Shown in pieces: positions 8,468 to 17,009 of a DNA stretch of 64,000 nt. Location of the stretch: NCBI RefSeq assembly GCF_900109935.1, contig NZ_FOBV01000006.1, positions 1 through 64,000 on the forward strand, in the 5' to 3' direction. A program made the translations under genes and the position numbers. A model generated the notes under the pieces. The model was not told the origin of the DNA and searched no databases. It saw only the letters and a list, made by a program, of their open reading frames with translations. The stretch's first letter is position 1. Each line of letters begins with the position of its first letter. The DNA is from Chryseobacterium taichungense (lineage in GTDB: Bacteria > Bacteroidota > Bacteroidia > Flavobacteriales > Weeksellaceae).

Positions 8468-9142
8468 ATGATAAGATTTAGAGACCAATTCAATATATTT
8501 ATTTTTGTTTTATCCGGAATATTTTTACATGCTCAGGAGAAAAAGCAGTTTCCTGGTATTTCTACGATTTTAAGCAAAATAAATCCGGATACTAAAACAG
8601 ATTCCTGGATTTTGGTTCATAAAAGCTATGGAAAAGATAACATTCTCAGAGAAGCCGGTGCTAAAAAAGAATATGAATCCCAGTCCTCAGGATTTAATAT
8701 CGGGATTGCTGAAGAAGATGAATTCTACTATATTGTTGACTTTTCATCCGGAAAACCGGAATATATTACTGATCTGAATGCGCTTAGAAAGTTTGTAGGA
8801 AAAGTAGATAATATTCAGGATGCAGCAGTTTTTGCATCGACTGAGGGATACATTATCGATGAAGAATTCAGAGATCTGGCAGCAAATTATTATGAAGATA
8901 AATCCAATTATTACCTTGATCTTGGAAAGCTGACCTCAAAAGAATGTCCTTATCAGAAAAAACATTTTACCTTAACAATTGGTAAATCAGCGGAAAGTAT
9001 TTCAAATGTTAAAGATAACGGAGCATATATTGAACTTTACAATAAGAAATGCACCAACAATCCAAGGCTTTTAAAACTTGAACAAAAAGAAGAACAAAAA
9101 GATGAGCCTAAAAAATCAAGAAAACCTGCAAAACGCAGATAA
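8468..9142 (+). CDS. Secreted protein of unknown function
   Basis: 224 residues. I do not recognise the family. It has an N-terminal hydrophobic export signal (IFIFVLSGIFLHAQ, cleavage likely after AQ) and a charged Lys/Glu/Pro-rich tail ending KKSRKPAKRR. The middle is mixed alpha/beta with many Tyr and acidic residues. It lies 32 bp after the guanylyltransferase gene and overlaps the next gene by 41 bp, so it is likely co-transcribed with both. Confidence 0.7.
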   Translation: MIRFRDQFNIFIFVLSGIFLHAQEKKQFPGISTILSKINPDTKTDSWILVHKSYGKDNILREAGAKKEYESQSSGFNIGIAEEDEFYYIVDFSSGKPEYITDLNALRKFVGKVDNIQDAAVFASTEGYIIDEEFRDLAANYYEDKSNYYLDLGKLTSKECPYQKKHFTLTIGKSAESISNVKDNGAYIELYNKKCTNNPRLLKLEQKEEQKDEPKKSRKPAKRR

Positions 9143-9647
9143 ATTTTACGAAACAGAACGGCTGATTCTTCGTCCGATGAACGTAGAAGACGCTGAATTT
9201 ATTTTTGAACTTTATAACAGTCCGAAATTCATTCAGTATATTGGTGATCGCGGAATAAAAACGGTTTCAGATGCTGAAGATTATATTAAAAACAGATTTC
9301 TTCCGCAATTTAAAAGGCTGGGCTATGGTAATTATCTGATGATGACGAAAGAAGGAAACCATAAAATTGGCGGCGTGGGAATATTTGAAAGAGACGGACT
9401 CGATATTGTCGATATCGGCTTTTCTCTTCTTAATAAATTTGAAGGAAAAGGATACGCTTACGAAGCTGCTTTAAAGATAAAATCGGTCGGAATGAATGAT
9501 TTTGGTCTAAAGAAAATCTCAGCGATTACTACCAAGAATAACTTTTCTTCTCAAAAGTTAATTGAAAAGCTAGGATTAAAATTCCAGAAATTTGTTACCA
9601 TTCCGGGAGATTCGGAGGAATTGATGTATTATGAAACTCCGGATTAA
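9102..9647 (+). CDS. GNAT-family N-acetyltransferase
   Basis: 181 residues from ATG 9102, preceded by the purine-rich AGAAGAACAAAAAG; an upstream TTG extension is possible but less likely. ETERLILRPM at the start and GKGYAYEAAL (acetyl-CoA pyrophosphate loop) around residue 115 resemble the RimJ/RimL type that acetylates protein N-termini or small amines. The substrate is unknown. Its start lies inside the preceding gene in another frame. Confidence 0.88.
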   Translation: MSLKNQENLQNADKFYETERLILRPMNVEDAEFIFELYNSPKFIQYIGDRGIKTVSDAEDYIKNRFLPQFKRLGYGNYLMMTKEGNHKIGGVGIFERDGLDIVDIGFSLLNKFEGKGYAYEAALKIKSVGMNDFGLKKISAITTKNNFSSQKLIEKLGLKFQKFVTIPGDSEELMYYETPD

Positions 9648-9659
9648 AGACGAATCTCA

Positions 9660-9713
9660 CAAATGTTTTCACCAAGGAACACAAGTGTTTGAGAAATTAG
9701 TGAAAAACATTTG
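9660..9713. terminator. Hairpin between convergent genes
   Basis: CAAATGTTTTCAC (9660-9672) pairs with GTGAAAAACATTTG (9700-9713) with one bulge. It sits between the convergent GNAT and bcp genes and could end both transcripts, though no long T-run follows. Confidence 0.4.
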
Positions 9714-9730
9714 AGCAATTTGTGTTTGGC

Positions 9731-10180
9731 TTATCCTTCCAAAATCTGTTCAGCAGCCGTTTTTGAAGTTACCTTCTCAATCACTCGTTCGCAGATTCCT
9801 TTCTCATCAAATATAAAAGTAGTTCGCACAATTCCCATATAGGTTTTTCCGAATGTCTTCTTCTCCTGCCATACCCCGAATTTTTCTAAAATTTCATGGC
9901 TTTCATCCGCAATAAGATCATATGGAAAGGCAAATTTGCTATGAAAATTCTTCTGCTTTTTTACAGAATCACCACTGATTCCCAATAATTGAAATCCTGC
10001 TTTCTCCAATTTAGAATAATTGTCACTTAGGTTGCAGGCTTCCACCGTACACGTAGGAGTGTTAGCGTGAGGATAAAAGAAAATTACAAGTTTCTTTCCG
10101 ATAAGTTTTTCAGAACTTACTGTTTCTCCATCCTGATTTGTTCCTTCAAATTGAGGTAATTTATCTCCAACTTTCAACAT
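9731..10180 (-). CDS. bcp: Peroxiredoxin, bacterioferritin-comigratory (BCP/PrxQ) type
   Basis: 149 residues. It reduces hydroperoxides using thioredoxin. The catalytic motif is ANTPTCTVEACNLSD: peroxidatic Cys in TPTC and resolving Cys five residues later, the spacing typical of the BCP group. GKKLVIFFYPHANTPTC and the C-terminal TFIFDEKG are family features. It is divergent from nth with overlapping -7 boxes, so oxidative-damage defence and repair genes share a control region. Confidence 0.93.
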   Translation of the reverse strand: MLKVGDKLPQFEGTNQDGETVSSEKLIGKKLVIFFYPHANTPTCTVEACNLSDNYSKLEKAGFQLLGISGDSVKKQKNFHSKFAFPYDLIADESHEILEKFGVWQEKKTFGKTYMGIVRTTFIFDEKGICERVIEKVTSKTAAEQILEG

Positions 10181-10186
10181 AATGAT

Positions 10187-10204
10187 TAATTTTGTCCAAA
10201 TTTA
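10187..10204. promoter_or_regulatory. Face-to-face -7 boxes of bcp and nth
   Basis: TAATTTTG at 10187-10194 (plus strand, for nth) and TAAATTTG read on the minus strand at 10204-10197 (for bcp) are two bases apart. The minus-strand box has a TTTG 20 bp upstream (10228-10225). The arrangement suggests mutually exclusive polymerase binding. Confidence 0.55.
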
Positions 10205-10212
10205 ATGGTTAC

Positions 10213-10833
10213 ATGACAAAAAAGCAAAGGGCCAAGCTTGTTCAGACAGAATTAGAAAAATTATATCCTGAAGTTCCTATTCCGCTAGATCATACCGATC
10301 CTTATACATTGATGGTCGCTGTAGCGCTTTCTGCTCAGACAACTGATAAAAAGGTGAATCAGGTGACTCCTGAATTGTTCAGAGTAGCAGGAACTCCTGA
10401 AAAAATGGCAAAATTGGAAGTGGAAGAGATCAGGGAGCTCATCAAAGAAATAGGATTATCGAATACAAAAGCCAGAAACCTGAAAAGAATGGCCGAATTG
10501 CTGCTGGAAAGGCACAATGGAGTAGTACCGCAAACCTACGAAGAACTGGAGGCACTTCCCGGAGTTGGCCATAAAACGGCTTCGGTAGTCATGAGCCAGG
10601 GCTTCGGATTTCCTGCTTTTCCGGTCGATACGCACATTCATCGTTTGATGACGCAATGGAAACTTACTTCCGGAAAGAACGTCATAGAAACAGAAAAAGA
10701 TGCAAAAGCCCTATGGCCGGAAAGCGTCTGGAACAAGCTTCATCTTCAGATTATTTTTTACGGAAGAGAATATTCTCCGGCCCGTGGAAAAGGGGAAAAA
10801 GACTTTATCACCAAAATGTTATTTGAAAAATAA
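10213..10833 (+). CDS. nth: Endonuclease III (DNA glycosylase/AP lyase), cluster-less form
   Basis: 206 residues from ATG 10213; the upstream TTG lies in the promoter. It removes oxidised pyrimidines and cleaves at abasic sites. The helix-hairpin-helix LPGVGHKTA holds the catalytic Lys and VDTHIHR holds the catalytic Asp. The usual C-terminal C-x6-C-x2-C-x5-C iron-sulfur motif is absent: the tail reads YGREYSPARGKGEKDF, and the whole protein has no cysteine. Otherwise the length and core are normal, so activity is expected without the cluster. Confidence 0.93.
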   Translation: MTKKQRAKLVQTELEKLYPEVPIPLDHTDPYTLMVAVALSAQTTDKKVNQVTPELFRVAGTPEKMAKLEVEEIRELIKEIGLSNTKARNLKRMAELLLERHNGVVPQTYEELEALPGVGHKTASVVMSQGFGFPAFPVDTHIHRLMTQWKLTSGKNVIETEKDAKALWPESVWNKLHLQIIFYGREYSPARGKGEKDFITKMLFEK

Positions 10834-10850
10834 ATATAGCGGAATAAATT

Positions 10851-10900
10851 CCCCTCCTCTGGAGGGGTGGCGAAAATTCAAAGAATTTTTGACGGGGTGG
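10851..10900 (+). repeat. Dispersed repeat, copy 1 (CCCCTCC...GACGGGGTGG family)
   Basis: A 50-bp unit with two dyads (CCCCTCC/GGAGGGG and AAAATTC/GAATTTTT) ending GACGGGGTGG. Related copies are at 26730-26782, 26880-26928 (inverted) and 27058-27109. It lies between nth and the DinB gene. Confidence 0.8.
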
Positions 10901-10912
10901 CGAAAAAGATAA

Positions 10913-11359
10913 CTATAGATCAAGCAATCTGCGATGATAATTAATCTGTCCCAAATGATAGCTCAAATGCCCATACAAATGAATCAGGAAATATCCTGTA
11001 GTCATTTCATAGCCTAGAGGCTCAGACGGATAATTTTTCTGAAGGTCTTCTGTGGATAATCTTTCAAGTGATGAATTTACAATTTCGATAGTTCTCTCGA
11101 TCTGCTGAATCAATTCGGTTCTCGGAACGTCTTTTAATGAAAATTCAAGTTCTCTGTTTCTTATATAGCCTGAATTTCCAAGTTCAGCACCAATATAATT
11201 ATTAAGATTTCCGACCAGATGAAGACAAAGGTTTCCGGCAGAATTCGAGATGTTTTTATCGGTTTTCCAGATGGTTTCTTCGTTTTGATACGATTCGATC
11301 TCTGTTTTTAATTTATTCAAATCTCTGGTGAAAAGTGATTGTAGGCTTGCTGTCCTCAT
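10913..11359 (-). CDS. DinB-like four-helix protein (DUF1572 type)
   Basis: 148 residues. All-helical, with histidines in LHLVGNLNNY (about residue 46) and HLYGHLSYHLGQI near the C-terminus that match the three-His metal site of DinB/YfiT proteins. Related enzymes use metal-bound thiol chemistry or act on small thiol-linked compounds; the substrate here is unknown. The promoter side is at 11360-11400, next to the terminator of the DUF1398 gene. Confidence 0.8.
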   Translation of the reverse strand: MRTASLQSLFTRDLNKLKTEIESYQNEETIWKTDKNISNSAGNLCLHLVGNLNNYIGAELGNSGYIRNRELEFSLKDVPRTELIQQIERTIEIVNSSLERLSTEDLQKNYPSEPLGYEMTTGYFLIHLYGHLSYHLGQINYHRRLLDL

Positions 11360-11400
11360 GATCTTCTTTATGAATTTGAGATAAAATTAAAGAATATTCA

Positions 11401-11430
11401 CAAAAAAAGCCACAAAAACTAATCTGTGGC
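11401..11430 (-). terminator. Terminator of the DUF1398 gene
   Basis: GCCACA (11409-11414) pairs with TGTGGC (11425-11430). On the minus strand the stem is followed by TTTTTTTG, ten bases after the stop codon. Confidence 0.75.
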
Positions 11431-11439
11431 TTCAATATT

Positions 11440-11829
11440 TTAATGAGGAATTTCTTCCGTCAGAATTTCATTTCCGGCTTTATCGTAATAAATGCAGGTG
11501 AATTTATCCAGATCAACGATCCACTTTTCAATTCCCGTCTCTGCACAGTCTTTACAAAACGTCATGTAATCGGTTTCACCTTTTTGATGACTTTTAAGCT
11601 GTTGGACAAACTTTTCTTTATTAGAATCATCAGCAATCGCTAAATCTTCATATTGAGGCTGTGAAGTTGTTGTAAAGCTATTTTCACCGAAATATTCGGT
11701 ATGGCTGTCTTTGACCCATGTTTCAAAAGATTTTACGCCTAATTCTTTAATTTCTTTAATGTAATTTGGGAAATCTGCTCCTGATTTTACTTTGCGGTGA
11801 GCATTTTCAATTTGTTCTAGTGTAAACAT
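11440..11829 (-). CDS. DUF1398 family protein
   Basis: 129 residues. FTLEQIENAHRKVKSGADFPNYI and VKSFETWVKDSH, together with the C-terminal GIEKWIVDLDKFTCIYYD, match the DUF1398 family (E. coli YbcV-like), whose function is not known. It is soluble, has no signal peptide and has its own terminator. Confidence 0.8.
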   Translation of the reverse strand: MFTLEQIENAHRKVKSGADFPNYIKEIKELGVKSFETWVKDSHTEYFGENSFTTTSQPQYEDLAIADDSNKEKFVQQLKSHQKGETDYMTFCKDCAETGIEKWIVDLDKFTCIYYDKAGNEILTEEIPH

Positions 11830-12210
11830 TTTTTTTCTTTTTGTATTTAAGTTAAATAAAAGTCTGGCCTGAAAGTAAAACTTTCTGAAAAAAAAGTGTA
11901 TAAAAATGACTGTTTTTTTACTATCCCTTCGTTAGTTGGAGCGGATGTTCGCAAATCCTCTATTCATCGGCTTTCCTGCTGGTTTTTCTTCTGTTGGTTC
12001 CCTGTTGCCGAAAAATTATATGGATAAATCTTCCAATTTATGCTGATAACTTTGGAAAATTATGCGGATAATTTGAACGGTTTATCAGCATTAATTTTTA
12101 CGAGCCATCAGAATATTCAGAAATCTGAACCTGTAGCAGCTACTTTTTCACTGAGATTTGATTGAAATTTAAACCTTGTGCACCAGTTAAAAAACACATA
12201 AATTTTTTCA
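11830..12210. other. Non-coding gap with a short degenerate tandem repeat
   Basis: No gene seen. Three roughly 21-22-bp units beginning near 12014, 12035 and 12057 share ATTAT(G)NGGATAA-like cores. The left part is the promoter region of the DUF1398 gene; the rest shows no clear signal. Confidence 0.4.
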
Positions 12211-14007
12211 TTATTTCTGTTTCTTCGCCCAAAGTTCCATTTTCCTGTTTAAAACATCTAAAGGAAGACATCCCTGACTTAGAACTTCATCATGAAATTT
12301 AGCTAAACTGAATTTGCTTCCCAGTTCATTCTGATATTTATCTCTCAGTTCACGGATTCTTAAAGATCCGATTTTATATCCCAACGCTTGTCCGGGCATT
12401 GCCATATAACGTTCAACTTCTGCGGTAGCGCCGGCTTCATCGTAAGAAATATTGCTTAAGAAATATTTGATGGCCTCTTCCCGTGTCATTCTTCCCGTAT
12501 GCAAACCGGTGTCTACCACCAGTCGCACGGCTCTCAGCATCTGGTCACTTAAGTAACCCATTTTCTGATAAGGATCTGTATACAGACCGAATTCAGGACC
12601 TAACGTTTCACAGTAATGTGCCCAGCCTTCACCATATGCCCCAAACCATCCGAATCTCATGAATTTAGGAAGCTTGGTATTTTCCTGTTGAAGAGAAACC
12701 TGATAGTGATGCCCCGGAATCGCTTCATGCAGGAAGAGAGATTCCATCCCGGAAGTGACATTGAATTTTGTAGGATCCGGAAGCGGAACATAGAATATTC
12801 CCGGCCTCTTTCCATCCGGAGTTCCCTGAATGTATTCTGCACTCGCACTGGCTTCCCTGAATTTTTCTGTCTGCCGGATCTCAAATTTGGTTTTCGGCGT
12901 CACGGAGAACATCGTTTTCAGCTTTGGAGTAATTTTAGTTAATATCCCATTAAAAGCATCCAAAACCTCTTTTGATGTTTTATAAGGCATTGCTTTCGGA
13001 TCTGTTTTTACATAGCTGATAAATTCTTCCAGTGTTCCTGTAAAGCCAACCTGCTGTTTTACTTTTTCCATTTCAGAACGGAGCATAGCGACCTGCTGAA
13101 GACCTATTTTATTGATCTCTTGAGGCGTTGTATTAGTAGTTGTCCAGCTTTTTGTATAATACTGATAGATTTCTTTTCCGTTTGGTAAGCTATTGTAGCC
13201 ATCTGTATCTCTTGCTTTAGGTAAATATTCCTTTTCTAAAAAATCGCCCATTTTGGTATAAGCGGGTATGATTTTCTGTGTAATGGCATCCTTATAAAGT
13301 TTAGAAAATCTTTCTTTCTGCTCTTTTGTAAAATCTTTCGGGAATTTTCTGATCGGCCCGTAGAAAATATTCTTTTCTAAATCAGTCGTGGTAATTTCCT
13401 CGGCTCTCATTTGCGGGATCATTTTTACAACCAATTTTTTAGGCAAAACCATTTTATTGTTGATGCCTTCACGGAAGTTATCGGTAGCAGCATTCATCCA
13501 GTCAGGAAACTTTTCCATTCTTTTGAGCCAGTCGCTGTAATCTTTCTCTGTTTTGAATGGCTGACTTCCTTCTCCGCTTCCATACAAAGGAAAATTCAGC
13601 GGAAGCCCGCCAAATTGTGTAAACGGAATATATTCAGGATGATAAGCATAGGCCTGTATTTTATCTTTTAATGTGAAATCCAGCACATCATACACTACTT
13701 TATCGTCATCTGAAAGGTTTTTATAATCAACATTTTCAAGCTGTTTCTGCACTGAATTGTAAAAAGCAACTTCCCCTGAAATAAAATCCTTGTCGATATT
13801 GATGGGCAGCTGGTCATTGTATCTAAGATCTCCCTGTGACGTAGCATCCAGCGGATAGAGTTTCAGATACTGCTCATAATAATTGGAAGCAATAGAATCC
13901 AAATTGGAGGGTGTAACTTTAGTTAAAGGCGAATCAGATTTTTTGCAGGAAGCAAGACTTATGGCCAGGCTCAACCCTACAATACTTTTAGATAAAATGT
14001 TTTTCAT
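12211..14007 (-). CDS. DUF885 family lipoprotein, predicted zinc-dependent peptidase
   Basis: 598 residues. A lipoprotein signal (LAISLASCKKS; lipid-modified Cys about residue 21) puts it in the periplasm or outer membrane. The C-terminal half carries HEAIPGHHYQ, the signature of DUF885 proteins, which resembles the HExxH zinc site of carboxypeptidase-like gluzincins. Biochemical function in bacteria is little known; a role in peptide degradation is inferred. Length is typical. It stands alone with a -7 box at 14029-14036. Confidence 0.88.
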   Translation of the reverse strand: MKNILSKSIVGLSLAISLASCKKSDSPLTKVTPSNLDSIASNYYEQYLKLYPLDATSQGDLRYNDQLPINIDKDFISGEVAFYNSVQKQLENVDYKNLSDDDKVVYDVLDFTLKDKIQAYAYHPEYIPFTQFGGLPLNFPLYGSGEGSQPFKTEKDYSDWLKRMEKFPDWMNAATDNFREGINNKMVLPKKLVVKMIPQMRAEEITTTDLEKNIFYGPIRKFPKDFTKEQKERFSKLYKDAITQKIIPAYTKMGDFLEKEYLPKARDTDGYNSLPNGKEIYQYYTKSWTTTNTTPQEINKIGLQQVAMLRSEMEKVKQQVGFTGTLEEFISYVKTDPKAMPYKTSKEVLDAFNGILTKITPKLKTMFSVTPKTKFEIRQTEKFREASASAEYIQGTPDGKRPGIFYVPLPDPTKFNVTSGMESLFLHEAIPGHHYQVSLQQENTKLPKFMRFGWFGAYGEGWAHYCETLGPEFGLYTDPYQKMGYLSDQMLRAVRLVVDTGLHTGRMTREEAIKYFLSNISYDEAGATAEVERYMAMPGQALGYKIGSLRIRELRDKYQNELGSKFSLAKFHDEVLSQGCLPLDVLNRKMELWAKKQK

Positions 14008-14028
14008 TTCTCAGAATTCTTTAAAAAA

Positions 14029-14036
14029 CAAATGTA
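14029..14036 (-). promoter_or_regulatory. Promoter -7 box of the DUF885 gene
   Basis: TACATTTG on the minus strand, 22 bp upstream of the ATG at 14007. No matching -33 box was found. Confidence 0.5.
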
Positions 14037-14203
14037 ATATTAAAATGATTGATTTTAAGTTAAAATTAAAAAACACTTGGCTTTAAGCAAAATTGCAAAG
14101 GGTTTTATTTAAGACATTATAGCTACAGGGGAAAATTAAGTAATTAAATGTGGCAATTTTTAAAAATAATTTTCAAAAAATTTTTCACGTTCAATCTATT
14201 TTT

Positions 14204-14211
14204 TATCTTTG
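14204..14211 (+). promoter_or_regulatory. Promoter -7 box of the acidic-protein gene
   Basis: TATCTTTG 48 bp before the ATG at 14260; a weak TTTT lies at the -33 position. Confidence 0.5.
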
Positions 14212-14259
14212 TTGAAAACGTTTAACAATCATATTATTACAGCTCTTTTTTAAGAAAAA

Positions 14260-14721
14260 ATGAAAGGGATTTTAAAAATTTACCATCCGGACGAAACGCT
14301 AAAGTACAATATTAGAAACACTTATTGTAAAGCGGTTTACAGCAACCAACAACATTTCTTAGAGGTTGAGATTATTACGGATGACGGTCTGGATCATGTA
14401 GATGATGATTCTCTGCAATACAATTTTCCTCAACTTTCACTTGAAGTTTTCGATTTCCCTATCGAATCTGCAGAAATAGAAGGAAAAACAATTACAATCA
14501 GTGATTCTGACGAAGATACTTTCACGGAAGTAGATCTTTTCGATGATGAAGAGGCTTTTATCTATGATAATGAACTTCAGTTTGATAAGAATGAAGAGGG
14601 AGAGCTGCAGGTAGTATGGAAAGGAACAATTGATGATTTCTATACAGGTTCCGGTACTCCGATTCCTTTCAGGCTGAAATGCGAATTTAAGCAGGATGAA
14701 ATTGAAGTAGACGAAGATTAA
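14260..14721 (+). CDS. Conserved-looking acidic cytosolic protein, function unknown
   Basis: 153 residues, not recognised. Strongly acidic, with Asp/Glu clusters (DDGLDHVDDD, SDSDEDTFTEVDLFDDEE, EIEVDED at the end). No signal peptide or membrane segment. Alternating short hydrophobic stretches suggest a beta-rich fold. It has a clear promoter and precedes the exbB operon by 178 bp, which has its own promoter. Confidence 0.75.
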   Translation: MKGILKIYHPDETLKYNIRNTYCKAVYSNQQHFLEVEIITDDGLDHVDDDSLQYNFPQLSLEVFDFPIESAEIEGKTITISDSDEDTFTEVDLFDDEEAFIYDNELQFDKNEEGELQVVWKGTIDDFYTGSGTPIPFRLKCEFKQDEIEVDED

Positions 14722-14861
14722 TCTTTAACACTTCTCCTTCTGCGGAATTGATATCATGTTTCTTTTCAGATTTTTTTGGAAAGAAATTTGCTGTTGTTGA
14801 AAATAACAATTTTTTAAGTTGTTTTAAGCAAATTTTAAGATAGCATTTCATAATATTCCAT

Positions 14862-14869
14862 TACATTTG
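14862..14869 (+). promoter_or_regulatory. Promoter -7 box of exbB-exbD-tonB
   Basis: TACATTTG 30 bp upstream of the ATG at 14900. No convincing -33 box at the standard spacing. Confidence 0.5.
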
Positions 14870-14899
14870 TCGTTACAACTCTTATAAAAATACACATTA

Positions 14900-15604
14900 A
14901 TGCTGATAACGGAACTTACTCAGATTTTATTTGCACAGGTTGCTGCACCTGCAGTCGCGGCAGAAGATTTAGAATTTTCATTTTGGAAAATCATGTTTCA
15001 CGGGGGAGCCTTTGCTAAAATAGTAATGGTGACCGTACTCCTTTTAGGTGTATTTTCCGTCTATCTCTTCTTCGAAAGGTTTTTCTTTATTAAAAGGCTG
15101 ACCTCAAAAACAGATGCCAACTTTATGGATAATATTGAAGACTTCATCAAAGAAGGCAAAATAGAATCTGCAATGGATTACTGTAAAAGACAAAATTCAC
15201 CGGAAGGAAGAATCTTGGAAAAAGGAATATCCAGACTGGGAAGACCGGTATCCGATATCGTAAGCGCGATGGAATCACAGGCCCAGGTTGAGGTGGCCAA
15301 TATGGAAAAGAACCTGAATCTCTTGGCTGTTGTTCCGAGTATTGCACCAATGCTGGGACTTTTGGGAACGGTAATCGGGATGATCATTGCATTCTTTAAT
15401 TTATCCCATGCTAGCGGATCTTTCTCTCCTAAAACCTTGTCGGAAGGTATTTATACGGCGCTGGGACAAACGGCTGTTGGTCTTGCAGTGGCAATTCCGG
15501 CAAACTTCTTCTACAATTTATTATTGACAAGAATTGATAAATTTGTATTGAAAGCACAGAATATGTCGGGAGAATTTTTAGACCTTATCAACAAACCTTT
15601 ATAA
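14900..15604 (+). CDS. exbB: ExbB/TolQ-type proton-channel protein
   Basis: 234 residues with three membrane segments (about 36-60, 133-160, 180-203). The pore-lining motif AMLGLLGTVIGMI (seen as IAPMLGLLGTVIGMII) and ALGQTAVGLAVAIPANFFYN are hallmarks of the MotA/TolQ/ExbB family. With ExbD it uses the proton gradient to energise TonB at outer-membrane transporters. First gene of exbB-exbD-tonB. Confidence 0.93.
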   Translation: MLITELTQILFAQVAAPAVAAEDLEFSFWKIMFHGGAFAKIVMVTVLLLGVFSVYLFFERFFFIKRLTSKTDANFMDNIEDFIKEGKIESAMDYCKRQNSPEGRILEKGISRLGRPVSDIVSAMESQAQVEVANMEKNLNLLAVVPSIAPMLGLLGTVIGMIIAFFNLSHASGSFSPKTLSEGIYTALGQTAVGLAVAIPANFFYNLLLTRIDKFVLKAQNMSGEFLDLINKPL

Positions 15605-15661
15605 ATCTTCATATGAAACCGAAAGGTTCCGTCTGACCATTAAAAACAAGAAAGTAAACAG

Positions 15662-16060
15662 ATGAAAATTCAGAGAAGAAATAAAGCAAATCCCGAATTC
15701 AGTCTCGCAGCGATGACCGATGTTATCCTGTTGATGCTCATATTCTTTATGGTGACATCTTCGGCCGCCAATCAGAGTGCTATTGACGTAAAGCTGCCAA
15801 AGACGGGAGCCGTTGATGATAATATTCCGAATCCGCTCACGGTAAGCATTAAACCCGACGGATCATATTTCGTGGATGATAATCCTGTTGATAAAGCTCA
15901 GCTTGAGCAGATGATTGTCAATAAACTGACTAACCAGACCAACAAGTCTTTCACCATACGAGCAGACGAAAACACCATGCATAAAGATGTTGTTTTTGTA
16001 ATGGAAATTGCAGAAAAGCATAAATTTAATATTGCCATTGCAACGGTTAAAGATAAATAA
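15662..16060 (+). CDS. exbD: ExbD/TolR-type protein
   Basis: 132 residues. FSLAAMTDVILLMLIFFMVTS contains the membrane helix with the essential proton-binding Asp near residue 21. A periplasmic alpha/beta domain (residues 45-132) follows. It lies 57 bp after exbB and 34 bp before tonB. Confidence 0.93.
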   Translation: MKIQRRNKANPEFSLAAMTDVILLMLIFFMVTSSAANQSAIDVKLPKTGAVDDNIPNPLTVSIKPDGSYFVDDNPVDKAQLEQMIVNKLTNQTNKSFTIRADENTMHKDVVFVMEIAEKHKFNIAIATVKDK

Positions 16061-16094
16061 CAACTCCGAATCGAGCGGAAAGGATCCATTTAAA

Positions 16095-16976
16095 ATGAGA
16101 AGCCACATTATAAGCAGAGAAGAACAAAATAAAGACCGGATAAAAAGCGCATTGCTTTCTATCCTGATTTGGTCTGCGATCTTACTGTTTGTTTTTTTAT
16201 ATAAATTGAAACCGGAACTGGATCAGCAACCGGAAATTGTAACCACCATGCTGGTAAATTTCGGAGACAACAGAAACGGAAACGGGGCAGAAGAGCCCGC
16301 AGATCAGCCGGGAAGTTTAGCTGCCGCAACGGAAAATGTTACAGAGCCTGCCGAAGCAGCCGTTCCGGAAACAAAAACAGTTATCAAGCCAGAGCCACAG
16401 CCTGAAACACAAAAATCAGAGGCTAAGGATAAAATCATTACCGGAAACAACTCAAAAATAAGTGTCCCGAAGAAAGAGGAATCCAAAGCAGAGACTAAAA
16501 AATCTGCAGCGAGCACCAGTGCCACCAAAAATACCAAGAAATCCGGTGCGGTAACTTCCAATTCAAAAACCGGAAACGGGGACGGGAAGGGAACGGCAGC
16601 CATCGGAAACCTGATTAAAGGAAGAGGAACGAAAGCCGGAAGCCAGGGAGACGGAAACGGAATTGGAAATGCAGGAGATCCTTTAGGAGGAGACGGTAAT
16701 GGCGACAGCAAAGTGGGGATCGATAGAAAACTGGTCGGGTTCATCCCCGGAACGATGGGCAGAGGAGGTGCACAACCGGCAAATAACTGTACTGCCAGTG
16801 GAACGATTACCATAGCTTATACAGTAGACAAAGCGGGAAATGTAGTTTCCGCAAGAAGATCGGGAGGCACGTCAGATCCGTGCATCACTTCAAATGCTAT
16901 TTCATGGGTTAAGAAATATGTGAAGGCTGAAAAAGCCAGTGTTTCTTCCACCGGAAGTTATAAGATTACATTTTAA
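16095..16976 (+). CDS. tonB: TonB-family energy transducer
   Basis: 293 residues from ATG 16095, preceded by AAAGGA. One N-terminal membrane helix (about 18-37), then a Pro/Glu/Lys-rich spacer and a Gly-rich stretch (about 150-215), and a C-terminal TonB domain (about 220-293; TITIAYTVDKAGNVVSARRS). It transmits energy from ExbBD to receptors. The Gly/Asn-rich linker (GDGNGIGNAGDPLGGDGNG) is longer than in classical TonB but usual in Bacteroidota. Confidence 0.9.
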   Translation: MRSHIISREEQNKDRIKSALLSILIWSAILLFVFLYKLKPELDQQPEIVTTMLVNFGDNRNGNGAEEPADQPGSLAAATENVTEPAEAAVPETKTVIKPEPQPETQKSEAKDKIITGNNSKISVPKKEESKAETKKSAASTSATKNTKKSGAVTSNSKTGNGDGKGTAAIGNLIKGRGTKAGSQGDGNGIGNAGDPLGGDGNGDSKVGIDRKLVGFIPGTMGRGGAQPANNCTASGTITIAYTVDKAGNVVSARRSGGTSDPCITSNAISWVKKYVKAEKASVSSTGSYKITF

Positions 16977-16982
16977 ATTACA

Positions 16983-17009
16983 AAAGCACTTTATTCAAGT
17001 GCTTTTTTT
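16983..17009 (+). terminator. Terminator of the exbB-exbD-tonB operon
   Basis: AAAGCACTT (16983-16991) and AAGTGCTTT (16997-17005) form a perfect 9-bp stem with a TATTC loop and a T-run to 17009, seven bases past the tonB stop. Confidence 0.9.

Noticed and set aside
10700..10912. 70-codon plus-strand frame over the nth end
   Set aside because: Out of frame with nth and ends inside a dispersed repeat.
16304..16813. 169-codon frame antisense to tonB
   Set aside because: Pro/Leu-rich shadow of the Gly-rich tonB linker.
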